A DNA stretch of 64,000 nucleotides, taken from contig JASGMJ010000009.1 of assembly GCA_030156535.1 (NCBI GenBank), positions 69,237 through 133,236 on the forward strand. The letters are read 5' to 3'. Source of the stretch: Candidatus Sumerlaeota bacterium. Its GTDB lineage: Bacteria > Sumerlaeota > Sumerlaeia > SLMS01 > JAHLLQ01. Shown here in pieces: positions 26,615-34,452 of the stretch. The notes beneath the pieces are model-generated. The model had not been told where the DNA came from. It was given only the letters and a program-made list of their open reading frames with translations, and made no database searches. Within the stretch, counting starts at the first letter, position 1; every line of letters starts with the position of its first letter. The position numbers and the translations under genes were made by a program.

Positions 26615-27451
26615 TTACGCACGGCGGATGATTTCCTCGACCAGGCGGCAGAACGCATCGCCCACCTGTTTGCCGGTTTCGATGACTTCCTCGTGCGTCG
26701 TCACGGCGAGCTTGCGTTGAACGTGGGAATTCGTAATCGCCGAAATCGCCAGCACCCGCGCGCCTGCGTGGGCTGCGGCCAGCGTCTCGGGCACCGTTGA
26801 CATTCCAACGGCGTCGGCGAACTGCTTGTACATACCGACTTCGGCCTGGGTCTCGTACGTCGGCCCGGTCAGCGCCACGTACACGCCTTCCTTCAACGAG
26901 ACGCCGAGATCAAGCGCCGCCTGCCGGGCAAGGTCGCACAGGCCCGGGTCGTAGGGCGCCGACACGTCGGGGAACCTCGGCCCCATCTCGCTCAGGTTGG
27001 GGCCTTCGAGGGGAGCGCGAAACTGGAAGTTGATGTGGTCCGTGATGAGCATCAGGTCGCCCGGCAGAATGAACCGGTTCATCGAGCCCGCCGCGTTGCT
27101 CAGCAGCACCGTCTTCACTCCCGCCCTCAGCAGTGCGCGCAGCGGCACGATGGTCTGGCGCACGTCCACGCCCTCGTACACATGTTTGCGTCCGCTCATC
27201 ACGACGGCCGGCTTGCCGCCCAGCTTGCCCCAGACCAGTTTGCCCGCATGTCCGACCACCGTGCTCTGCGGGAAGTGCTTCAGCTCCTCGTAGGAAACCG
27301 ACTGCGCGTCCTGCACTTTGGCGGTCAGGCCGCCGAGTCCGCTTCCCGCGACAACGAGCACTTCCGGCACGGTCCCAATCCGGGCGCGCAGAGTCTCGGC
27401 GGCTTCATCGATCAGGGCCTGGTGTTCCGTTGCGTTGTCGAAGACGGACAT
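26615..27451 (-). CDS. Purine nucleoside phosphorylase, trimeric (PNP) type
   Basis: This enzyme cleaves purine nucleosides with phosphate in purine salvage. The 278-residue length fits the trimeric family. Phosphate- and ribose-site motifs are present: GSGLGG, GHAGKLVWG, SGRKHVYEG (usually GRFHxYEG), NAAGSMN, GPTYETQAE and GMSTVPETLAAAH. The late asparagine in ISAITN corresponds to the residue that favours guanosine and inosine over adenosine. Replacement of the usual F by K in GRKHVYEG is a small deviation. It lies 45 bases upstream of the ABC operon and may share its transcript. Confidence 0.93.
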   Translation of the reverse strand: MSVFDNATEHQALIDEAAETLRARIGTVPEVLVVAGSGLGGLTAKVQDAQSVSYEELKHFPQSTVVGHAGKLVWGKLGGKPAVVMSGRKHVYEGVDVRQTIVPLRALLRAGVKTVLLSNAAGSMNRFILPGDLMLITDHINFQFRAPLEGPNLSEMGPRFPDVSAPYDPGLCDLARQAALDLGVSLKEGVYVALTGPTYETQAEVGMYKQFADAVGMSTVPETLAAAHAGARVLAISAITNSHVQRKLAVTTHEEVIETGKQVGDAFCRLVEEIIRRA

Positions 27452-27466
27452 GCGGCTTTCCCTTCC

Positions 27467-28186
27467 TTACATTTTCTGGAGCTTGCCGCGCAGGCGCCAA
27501 AGCGTCGCAAAAGCCTTGGCAATTTCGCGCGACGAAATCTTCGACTCGCCCGCCCGCCGATCGTAAAACACGATGGGAATTTCCCGGACGCGGGCCCCGC
27601 GGCGCTGGCAGATCGCCAGCAGTTCCATCAGGCAACTGTATCCATGCGAACGGATGCCAGCGAAATCGAGTTGCCGCAGCAGCTTCGTGCGGTAGCAGCG
27701 ATAGCCGCTCGTGCAGTCCCGCGCGTTCAGATCGAGAATCAGGCGCGCCAGCGTGTTGGCCCCCCAGCTCAGAACATAGCGGTGCGGTCCCCAATTGCGG
27801 ATGCCGCCTCCGGCAATATAACGCGACCCAATGACCACGTCTGCCAGTTTGGCCATGTGTAACATTTCGTACATGTGTTTGGGGCTGTGTGAGAGGTCAG
27901 CGTCCATGGTCAGAGCGAAACGGTAGTCGCGGGCGAGGGCGAACTCGAAGCCCGCTAGATAGGCCGTGCCGAGGCCCAGCTTGCCGGGACGTTCGAGCAG
28001 GTGCACCCGGCCCGGGTACTGCTCCATCTTCTCACGCACCAGTGCGGCAGTTCCATCCTGGGAAGAATCGTCGACGACGAGAATATCAACGGGGGCCGGT
28101 TGCTCGATCAGCCCGTCGATGAGAACACCGATGTTCTCGACTTCGTTGTAGGTGGGGACGATTGCCAAGGCTTTTGGGGACGCCAT
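27467..28186 (-). CDS. Polyprenol/dolichol-phosphate mannosyltransferase-like family 2 glycosyltransferase
   Basis: This transferase of 239 residues matches the soluble DPM1 class that makes polyprenyl-phosphate sugars. It opens with ALAIVPTYNEVENI. It contains DILVVDDSSQDGT, the catalytic acidic site LTMDADLSHSP, the characteristic SRYIAGGGIRNW, and the C-terminal FYDRRAGESKIS. The absence of C-terminal membrane helices places it with short bacterial Ppm1/DPM1 proteins. ATG 28186 is used because the preceding 27 codons do not resemble the family. The product would feed periplasmic glycosylation of lipids or proteins. Confidence 0.9.
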   Translation of the reverse strand: MASPKALAIVPTYNEVENIGVLIDGLIEQPAPVDILVVDDSSQDGTAALVREKMEQYPGRVHLLERPGKLGLGTAYLAGFEFALARDYRFALTMDADLSHSPKHMYEMLHMAKLADVVIGSRYIAGGGIRNWGPHRYVLSWGANTLARLILDLNARDCTSGYRCYRTKLLRQLDFAGIRSHGYSCLMELLAICQRRGARVREIPIVFYDRRAGESKISSREIAKAFATLWRLRGKLQKM

Positions 28187-28370
28187 GAGTGCCTGCCAGT
28201 GGCGGAGTTGGGCTCGGGAAAGAAGACTGGCCGCGAAACCCCCGAAATCACGGGTTCCGCGGCCCAAGGTGTCAAACGGAGAGGCTCCCCTCTCTTATGC
28301 CACGAATACGCTGCCGAGCAGACGGGGATGCCCCATGCAAACCACGAATCACGAAAGACGAACCGCGCCC

Positions 28371-28799
28371 CTAGTCGTCTTTCCAGTTCTTGATGTCGTC
28401 TTCCGTGCCTTCCTTGCCATCCGGCCCATTGCTCCACAGATCGTAATCCGTGTGGTTATCGCCGGGCGAAGTGTAGTTCAGTGGCCTCTTCCAAGCGTCT
28501 GAAGGCTTCTCGTCCAGATACGGTCCATCCCACATTTCCTCGTCCACGTCGTTGGGCTTTTCAATCAGGGCTTCGAGTCCCTGGTTTGTTGTCGGAAACG
28601 CGCCGACGTGCATCTCGTACATTTTCAGGGCAACGCCCACGTTGCGAATCTGTGCCTCGGTGGCTTTGATGCGAGCCTTCTGGGACTGACCGGTCAGTTT
28701 CGGGACGGCAATTGCCAGCAGAACGCCGATAATCACGACGACGAACATGATCTCCAGGAAGGTAAAGCCGCGTTGTGCTCTTGTCGGGCGAATCATCAT
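28371..28799 (-). CDS. gspG: Type II secretion major pseudopilin GspG
   Basis: This is the major pseudopilin of type II secretion systems, 142 residues. It carries a prepilin leader ending RG|FTFLE with cleavage after G11 and the conserved mature Glu5 (E16). A hydrophobic helix (17-32) is followed by the GspG globular domain: PTTNQGLEALIEKP, DGPYLDEKPSDAWKRPL and the calcium-loop region NGPDGKEGTEDD. GAGGA lies ten bases before the first ATG. No other gsp gene is in the window, so it is a detached component unless used by the pilus machinery. Confidence 0.93.
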   Translation of the reverse strand: MMIRPTRAQRGFTFLEIMFVVVIIGVLLAIAVPKLTGQSQKARIKATEAQIRNVGVALKMYEMHVGAFPTTNQGLEALIEKPNDVDEEMWDGPYLDEKPSDAWKRPLNYTSPGDNHTDYDLWSNGPDGKEGTEDDIKNWKDD

Positions 28800-28872
28800 G
28801 ATATCTCGTTCCTCTCCGAACTCGTAATGGGTGTTGTTGGCCCACGCTGGCGCAGGCCGTCAAGCGGACTGG

Positions 28873-29118
28873 TCACAGAACCCGTGGGGTTGTAGCCGGC
28901 TGATTCGTGCTCGTTGCGGCTGCTTCCACGAACTCTGTCGTTTGTGGCTCTTCGCTGGTGCCCGAAGGGCGAACCATGGCCTCGAAGAGCGGATCGGTCT
29001 CCACGCGCAAGGCTCTTTGCGGGGTGCTGACCCGGCTCAACACGGTTGCCAGAACGATCAGCACGGCAAGGATGGGGAGCACGCTGTTCACGATCTTGAG
29101 TTGTTGCGGACGATTCAT
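28873..29118 (-). CDS. Small single-pass membrane protein, unknown
   Basis: This 81-residue protein has a hydrophobic helix at about residues 9-28 (IVNSVLPILAVLIVLATVL). A polar, Thr/Glu/Pro-rich tail follows. An AAGAGG ribosome-binding site lies eight bases before ATG 29118, which favours a real gene. It sits on the same strand between dnaA and gspG. I do not recognise the family. The topology suggests a membrane anchor with a flexible tail, possibly linked to the pseudopilin gene 73 bases downstream. Confidence 0.55.
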   Translation of the reverse strand: MNRPQQLKIVNSVLPILAVLIVLATVLSRVSTPQRALRVETDPLFEAMVRPSGTSEEPQTTEFVEAAATSTNQPATTPRVL

Positions 29119-29190
29119 TCGTGTTGCCTCTTGCTGGGAGCTGAATCTTGGAGCCCGGTCGCCTGCTTCGTGTTCCCCGGAAAAGCAGAA

Positions 29191-29212
29191 TCCCGGGCCT
29201 CTCGACCCGGGA
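29191..29212 (-). terminator. Possible weak terminator downstream of dnaA
   Basis: TCCCGGG (29191-29197) pairs with CCCGGGA (29206-29212) around an eight-base loop, 36 bases after the dnaA stop on the minus strand. The T-tract that follows on that strand is interrupted (ATTCTGCTTTTC), so termination may be inefficient. Confidence 0.4.
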
Positions 29213-29247
29213 AGTGCAAAAGCCAGTCCAGTTTTTCCAACGGCGCG

Positions 29248-30672
29248 TTATTGGTCGCCGCCCTGCTGGATTTGCTTTGTCAGGTAGTTGACGATGCTCG
29301 CCATGCTGGGGTCCTCGTCGACGGCCTTCTTGATCTTGCGATAGGCGTAAATGACCGAGGTGTGGTCCTTGCCGCCGAACTTCTGGGCGATGTCGGGGAA
29401 ACTCAGGTCGGTCATCTCGCGGCAGAGAAAGAGCGCCAAATGCCGCGGCTGGCTGAATTTCTTCGATCTATTGCGGCCCAGCAGCTGCTGCGAGGTGATC
29501 TCGAAGTACTCGCAGACCGCCGTTTGGATTCCTTCGACGGTGACGCGGGTCTGGGGCTGGCCGACGACCAGATGGCTCAGGACTTCGCGGCACGCTTCCA
29601 TTGTGATGGGGCAGTTGTGCAGGCTGGAATAAACCTTGATGCGTTTGAGCGCACCTTCCAGTTCGCGGATGTTCGACCGCACCCATTCGGCAATGAACTG
29701 CAGAACCTCGGTGGGCACCTTGATGTTCTCAAGACGCGCTTTGTGCCGTAGAATCGCGATCCGCGTTTCGAGGTCCGGCGGTGCAATGTCCGCGATCACG
29801 CCCCACTCGAAGCGCGAACGCAACCTGTCCTCCAGCGTCGCTAGTTCCTTGGGCTGGCGGTCGCTCGTCAGCACGATCTTCTTCCCCGCGTCGAACAGCG
29901 AGTTGAACGTGTGGAAGACCTCGTGCTGGGTGCGCTCCTTGCCCATCAGGAACTGAACGTCATCGAGGAGCAGCAGGTCCACGCTGCGGTATTGATTGCG
30001 GAATTCCAGGGTTTTCTTGAGCTGGATGCTCTCGATGAACCCATTGATGAACTGCTCGGACGTGATGTAAACGACGTTGGCACCGGGAAAGCGGCGATAG
30101 AAGTCGTGCCCGATGGCCTGCATCAGGTGCGTCTTGCCGAGCCCGGAAGGACCATAGATGAAGAGCGGGTTGAAGGCCTGCGACTTGGGATCCGCGACGG
30201 CCTGTGCGGCAGCGTGAGCATAGCGGTTGCTCTCGCCGACGACGAAGTCCTGGAAGGTGTAGCGCGGGCTGAGCCGCGGCCCGGCCGGCGAAGCCTTCGG
30301 CGCAAAGTCGAAACGCGCTCCGCGGGTCTGGAGGTCGAAAGCGGGAGCCGAGCGGGAAGGATGCGACGTGCCGTTGGCGCTCGCATCGCCGGTCTCGGGT
30401 GCTCCTTGGGTGTCGCGCTGGCGAACCACCATCTGGACCGAAACATCGGCCCCATTGGACTCAATCAACGCAGCCCGGATGGTGTCCAGGTACTTGCGCA
30501 CGATCCAGTTGTGGTAGAACTCGCTCGAAACAGAAAGGGTAACAGCCCCCGCCTCTTCATCGAAGGACTCGATGGCGATCGGCGAAATCCAGGCGTTATA
30601 TTCTTCCTGACCCAGGCTGCCCCGCAGGTTTTCGAGCGCGCGTTCCCATGTATCCTGCATCAAGCGGGTCAT
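29248..30672 (-). CDS. dnaA: Chromosomal replication initiator DnaA
   Basis: DnaA opens oriC. From ATG 30672 the protein has 474 residues. Domain I begins WERALENLRGSLGQEEYNAWI. A linker follows, then the AAA+ domain with FIYGPSGLGKTHLMQA (Walker A) and LLLLDDVQFL (Walker B). The C-terminal DnaA-box-binding helix-turn-helix shows REMTDLSFPDIAQKFGGKDHTSVIYA. An in-frame ATG at 30819 would add 49 residues but lacks a ribosome-binding site and homology. dnaN and recF are not neighbours: gltX lies upstream and gspG downstream. Only one weak DnaA-box-like site was seen upstream, so this is probably not beside the origin. Confidence 0.95.
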   Translation of the reverse strand: MTRLMQDTWERALENLRGSLGQEEYNAWISPIAIESFDEEAGAVTLSVSSEFYHNWIVRKYLDTIRAALIESNGADVSVQMVVRQRDTQGAPETGDASANGTSHPSRSAPAFDLQTRGARFDFAPKASPAGPRLSPRYTFQDFVVGESNRYAHAAAQAVADPKSQAFNPLFIYGPSGLGKTHLMQAIGHDFYRRFPGANVVYITSEQFINGFIESIQLKKTLEFRNQYRSVDLLLLDDVQFLMGKERTQHEVFHTFNSLFDAGKKIVLTSDRQPKELATLEDRLRSRFEWGVIADIAPPDLETRIAILRHKARLENIKVPTEVLQFIAEWVRSNIRELEGALKRIKVYSSLHNCPITMEACREVLSHLVVGQPQTRVTVEGIQTAVCEYFEITSQQLLGRNRSKKFSQPRHLALFLCREMTDLSFPDIAQKFGGKDHTSVIYAYRKIKKAVDEDPSMASIVNYLTKQIQQGGDQ

Positions 30673-30978
30673 ACGATCATGTTCCGTTTGTTGCTTTTTA
30701 ATCGGAATCTGTCCCCGACAGGTCGTGAGAGGTAGCAAAGCCCCACGAGGGCCTTCAAGGCTTTTCTCCAGAGCGGGAGAATCGGGGATAAGTGACTCAA
30801 GTTCTATATTATCAGTCATCTGTGCTTTGGTTTCAGTGCCTCGTGGCCGTTTGCGCATCGCGCGCTGGCCGTGGAAGTCGTTTCGTTTCAAACGTTCGCC
30901 TAACACTTTCCGATGGCGGCGGGAAAATCGCTCCGTCCCCATCGGCCAGGCCGTCACGAGTTGTGGCGGGTGAGATTA
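30673..30978. other. 306-base intergenic region between gltX end and dnaA start
   Basis: This gap precedes dnaA on the minus strand. It contains one weak DnaA-box-like 9-mer (minus strand TTATCCCCG, at 30783-30791, two mismatches to TTATCCACA). A candidate extended -10, TGATAATAT (minus strand, about 30807-30815), lies about 140 bases from the dnaA ATG, without a good -35. No box cluster or long AT-rich tract typical of oriC is present. I see no RNA gene. Confidence 0.4.
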
Positions 30979-32463
30979 CTACGAAAATGTTGGAACGGCG
31001 TTTTTCTCGATTAATTCGGCGGCCCGCCGCATCCGCGCAGCGGACTCCTGCTGGCCGACGCCGATCAGGACGTCGAACAACCCGGGGCTCGCCATCGTTC
31101 CCGTCACGGAGAGGCGCACGGGCTGGGCGATCTTTCCGAATCCCACTCCCCGCTCCTCGGCCAGAGCACGCAGGGCCGCCTCCAGAGTGGCGGCGTCGAA
31201 AGGCGAAAGGCCCTCGATCACGGCGGCAGCTTCCCGAAGCAGGGGAGCCGCGTCACCCTTGAAGATCTTCTTCACGCCCTTTTCCTCGAAGGCCTCGGGG
31301 GCCTTGAAAAAGTAGGATACGGCGGCAGGAAATTCCGTCAGCAACCGGCAGCGCTCAATCACGTGGCCGATGATCGTGTCGATCCATTGGGCATCGTGCT
31401 CGGCGGTCTTGTATCCCGCTTCGTCGAGCACCTTGCGCACGCGTGCCGTCACGTCCTCCCTCGGCAGGTTGCGCAAGTACCACGCGTTCATGTGCAGGTA
31501 CTTGTCCTCGTCGAAGTTCGCGTTTGACTTGGAAAGTCCCTCCAGCGTGAAGGCCTCGATGAGTTCCTGGCGCGAGAAGAACTCGGCCTTGTCGTCGAGA
31601 CTCCAGCCCAGCAGCGCGATGAAATTCATCGTGGCTTCCGGCAGGTACCCGCGGTCCCGGCGCGCGGAAACGGAGACCGGAAAACGCGGGTCCGCGTCTC
31701 CGTCCCTCTTGCTCATCTTCTTGCCCGCCTTCAGGATCAGCGGCAAATGCGTGTACGTCGGAATCGGCGCGCCCAGGGCATTGAGAACCATCATCTGGCG
31801 GGCGGTGTTCGTCAGGTGGTCCGAGCCGCGGATCACATGAGTGATCGACATGTCGGCGTCATCGACGGCACAGCAGAAATTGTAGAGTGGCAGGCCCCAT
31901 TCGTCGTCCGTCCCCGAGCGGGTGAGCGCGAAATCGCCAAGCCGCGCGTTCTCGAAACGGCAGCCCTCCGCGTCGCCCAGCAGCGTTTCGGGAACGACGG
32001 TTTCGCCCTCCGGAACCTTGAAACGCCAGACGTAAGGGCGCTTCTCTTCAAGATAACGTTGAACTGTCGCCTCGTCCAGATTCAGGGAACGGCGGTCGTA
32101 GACCGGATCACGTCCTTCCGCCATAGCGGTGGCGCGCATCTCCTCAAGTTCCTCGGGCGTCTCGAAGGCGCGGTAGGCGTGGCCGCTGGCGATCAGGCGC
32201 TTGAGGGCCGCCGTGTAGATGTCGGCGCGGCGGCTCTGAAAGAAGGGCCCCTCATCCCAGTCAATGCCCAGCCAGCGCAGGGAGTCGAGAATCTGTGCGA
32301 TGGACTCATCGGTGCTGCGTTCGGCGTCGGTGTCCTCGATGCGCAGGATCATGACCCCGCCTTCGTTCTTGCGGGCCCAGAGCCAGTTATAGAGGGCCGT
32401 GCGGGCGCCGCCAACATGAAGAAAGCCGGTCGGCGAAGGGGCAAAACGGACGCGAACGGTCAC
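30979..32463 (-). CDS. gltX: Glutamate--tRNA ligase
   Basis: This class I aminoacyl-tRNA synthetase charges tRNA-Glu. The protein has 494 residues. The ATP-site signature, family HIGH, appears as FAPSPTGFLHVGG at the N-terminus. The second signature, KMSKS-type, is KKMSKRDGD near residue 244. The Glu/tRNA recognition segment and the helical anticodon-binding domain (from about 310) follow. No gatCAB gene is in the window, so whether it is discriminating for tRNA-Glu cannot be judged. It converges on nothing: the dnaA region follows on the same strand. Confidence 0.97.
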   Translation of the reverse strand: MTVRVRFAPSPTGFLHVGGARTALYNWLWARKNEGGVMILRIEDTDAERSTDESIAQILDSLRWLGIDWDEGPFFQSRRADIYTAALKRLIASGHAYRAFETPEELEEMRATAMAEGRDPVYDRRSLNLDEATVQRYLEEKRPYVWRFKVPEGETVVPETLLGDAEGCRFENARLGDFALTRSGTDDEWGLPLYNFCCAVDDADMSITHVIRGSDHLTNTARQMMVLNALGAPIPTYTHLPLILKAGKKMSKRDGDADPRFPVSVSARRDRGYLPEATMNFIALLGWSLDDKAEFFSRQELIEAFTLEGLSKSNANFDEDKYLHMNAWYLRNLPREDVTARVRKVLDEAGYKTAEHDAQWIDTIIGHVIERCRLLTEFPAAVSYFFKAPEAFEEKGVKKIFKGDAAPLLREAAAVIEGLSPFDAATLEAALRALAEERGVGFGKIAQPVRLSVTGTMASPGLFDVLIGVGQQESAARMRRAAELIEKNAVPTFS

Positions 32464-32652
32464 GGATGCGTGTCTCCTGGAGAGGTTCCCGCCTCAGGCG
32501 GCAGCGCGGGGGCGCTTCTTGTGGACCAACGGGTTCCCGTGGGTCAAGGAGCCTGCATCTCAAATTAGCGTAAGGGGGCGTTTACCTGTTGTCGCCTGCG
32601 TCCCGGGGCGGCACTGTTGCGGAGAAGGTACTCCACAGCCGGACCTCTGCTC

Positions 32653-33237
32653 ATGGGACGCCCACCCCGCAAGAAAGCCATCATTGAACGTTCCGCCCTG
32701 GAACTCTTCGCCGAGCACGGCATCGACGGCACCAGCATCCGCATGATTGCCGAGAAGGCTGGCGTCACCGAAGGGGCTCTCTATCGCCACCATGCGAGCA
32801 AGGACGACCTGGTCCGCTCGCTCTTCTTTCAGTACTTCGAGCGCATCGCCGAACTTCTCGCCCAGGCCCAGGAGTCGGGCGAGTCCGTTGACCAGAAGAT
32901 TCGCGCGATGATCCGGGGATTCTTCACCTTCTACGACGACGATCCCAAGGGCTTCCGCTTTGTCCTGCTCGTCCAGCACGTCCTGCTCGAAAACGTTCGC
33001 GGCGACATGGAAAACCCGGTCGAAGTCATCATGGGCGTGCTCAAGAAGGCAGTCAAGAAAGGGGAAATCCCAAAGCAGGATGTTGCATTGAGCGCTCAGA
33101 TTCTGCTGGGTATTGTCATGCAGACGGCGATTGGGCACCGGTACAAACGCGTTCAGGGGCCATTGGTCCAGCACTCCACCGTCATCGCGGACGCCTGCCT
33201 GCGTGTCCTGCAGTTTCGCGGTTCAGGAGAATCGTAA
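32653..33237 (+). CDS. TetR/AcrR family transcriptional regulator
   Basis: This is a one-domain repressor-type regulator of 194 residues. The N-terminal helix-turn-helix (about 7-54) reads AIIERSALELFAEHGIDGTS and then GVTEGALYRHHASKDDLV, typical of TetR. The C-terminal ligand domain has a GFFTFYDDDPKGFRFVLLVQH stretch seen in the TetR_C class that controls efflux or fatty-acid genes. ATG 32653 is used because residues before it do not fit the family. It is divergent from gltX and followed 96 bases later by an acyltransferase on the same strand, its possible target. The effector is unknown. Confidence 0.9.
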   Translation: MGRPPRKKAIIERSALELFAEHGIDGTSIRMIAEKAGVTEGALYRHHASKDDLVRSLFFQYFERIAELLAQAQESGESVDQKIRAMIRGFFTFYDDDPKGFRFVLLVQHVLLENVRGDMENPVEVIMGVLKKAVKKGEIPKQDVALSAQILLGIVMQTAIGHRYKRVQGPLVQHSTVIADACLRVLQFRGSGES

Positions 33238-33333
33238 TACACTGATTTGAAGAGTTTTCTGTTTCTGTTGTTCAACTCGTTTCGCGCGCCTGGCTGCCGC
33301 GCTCCATCCGTACCTCGACAGGCAGTGTAAGCA

Positions 33334-34452
33334 ATGGCCCAAGCTCTTCCCGCTACTCCTCAACGTCTCGTCTCCCTTGATGCTTTCCGCGGATTCACGA
33401 TCGTCGCCATGCTGTTCGTGAACAATGCAGGCTATGACGAGGCCTTTCCCGCCCAGTTCCGTCATGCTGCCTGGGGGGATTTCGTTACGTTCTGCGACAT
33501 GATCTTCCCCTGGTTCCTGTTCATCATGGGAGTGTCGCTGCCGTTTTCCGCCGCGTCCTTTCGCAAACGCAATCCCGAGGCGGGGCTTGGCCAGTACGCA
33601 CTCAAGTGTGCCCGCCGCGCCGTCCTGCTCGTGTTGATGGGAGTCCTGATCGATTGCAGCATCCACAAGCGCATTCACGTTGGCATGAACGTGCTCCAGC
33701 TCATCGGTCTCGCCTTCTTTGTGGCTGCCATGCTGTACGAGACTCCCCGGCGCGTTCGCTTTGCCGTGGCTGCCGCGTCGCTGGTGCTCTACTGGATACT
33801 GATTCGCTTCATTCCGCTTCCGGGGCTGGAGGCCGGCTCGTTCGATGCCGACGCCAATGCCATTGCCTGGATCAACAACCGCCTCCGTCCCTATCATCTC
33901 GCCGGAATTCTTTCCGTCTTTCCCGCCTCGGCTCTTGTCATCACCGGCACATGGTTCGGCGACCGCCTTCGCGACTCATCCATCAAGCCCATCGCGCAGA
34001 CGAAGACTCTCTTCGCCGTGGGTTCGGTTTTGGCAGTGCTCGGGCTCCTGTGGCATTTCGACCTTGAAATGAGCAAGGCCGTCTGGACGCCGTCGTACAT
34101 TCTGTTTGCCGGCGGGCTCGGGGCCATTGTCCTCGGTGCGTTCCACGGCATCATCGACGTGCTCGGCTTTCGCAAGTGGGCGTTTCCGTTTGTCGTCTAC
34201 GGAATGAATGCCATTACGGCCTACTTCATTTCCATCATGGTGCGCGTTCACACCGTGCAGGAATGGACGACCAAGTGGGTGGGGAGCGATGGCGTCGAGC
34301 AGACCGTGACGTTGTGGAAGGCCCTGCTGTTCTTCTGGACGGATCTCGCCGGGCGCTTCTGGGGCTCGTGGCTCTTCACCTCCAGCTACATCGCCTTCTG
34401 GTTTCTGGTGCTTCTTTGGATGTACCGCCGCCGCATCTTCTGGCGCGTCTGA
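33334..34452 (+). CDS. HGSNAT/NagX-like membrane acyltransferase (DUF5009-type)
   Basis: This polytopic protein of 372 residues has about ten membrane helices. It opens with RLVSLDAFRGFTIVAMLFVNN, the hallmark of the heparan-alpha-glucosaminide N-acetyltransferase-like family. The next loop holds CDMIFPWFLFIMGVSLPFS, also diagnostic. Members transfer acetyl groups across membranes onto amino sugars; the bacterial substrate is usually unknown. Its stop TGA overlaps the ATG of the methyltransferase (TGATG), so the two are translationally coupled although functionally unrelated on current knowledge. Confidence 0.88.
   Translation: MAQALPATPQRLVSLDAFRGFTIVAMLFVNNAGYDEAFPAQFRHAAWGDFVTFCDMIFPWFLFIMGVSLPFSAASFRKRNPEAGLGQYALKCARRAVLLVLMGVLIDCSIHKRIHVGMNVLQLIGLAFFVAAMLYETPRRVRFAVAAASLVLYWILIRFIPLPGLEAGSFDADANAIAWINNRLRPYHLAGILSVFPASALVITGTWFGDRLRDSSIKPIAQTKTLFAVGSVLAVLGLLWHFDLEMSKAVWTPSYILFAGGLGAIVLGAFHGIIDVLGFRKWAFPFVVYGMNAITAYFISIMVRVHTVQEWTTKWVGSDGVEQTVTLWKALLFFWTDLAGRFWGSWLFTSSYIAFWFLVLLWMYRRRIFWRV

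Noticed and set aside
28280..28370. Direct repeats of CACGAA-like units
   Set aside because: The units are short and imperfect, with no array structure or flanking gene, so they look accidental.
30673..30978. Possible oriC next to dnaA
   Set aside because: Only one box with two mismatches was found and there is no AT-rich unwinding region.
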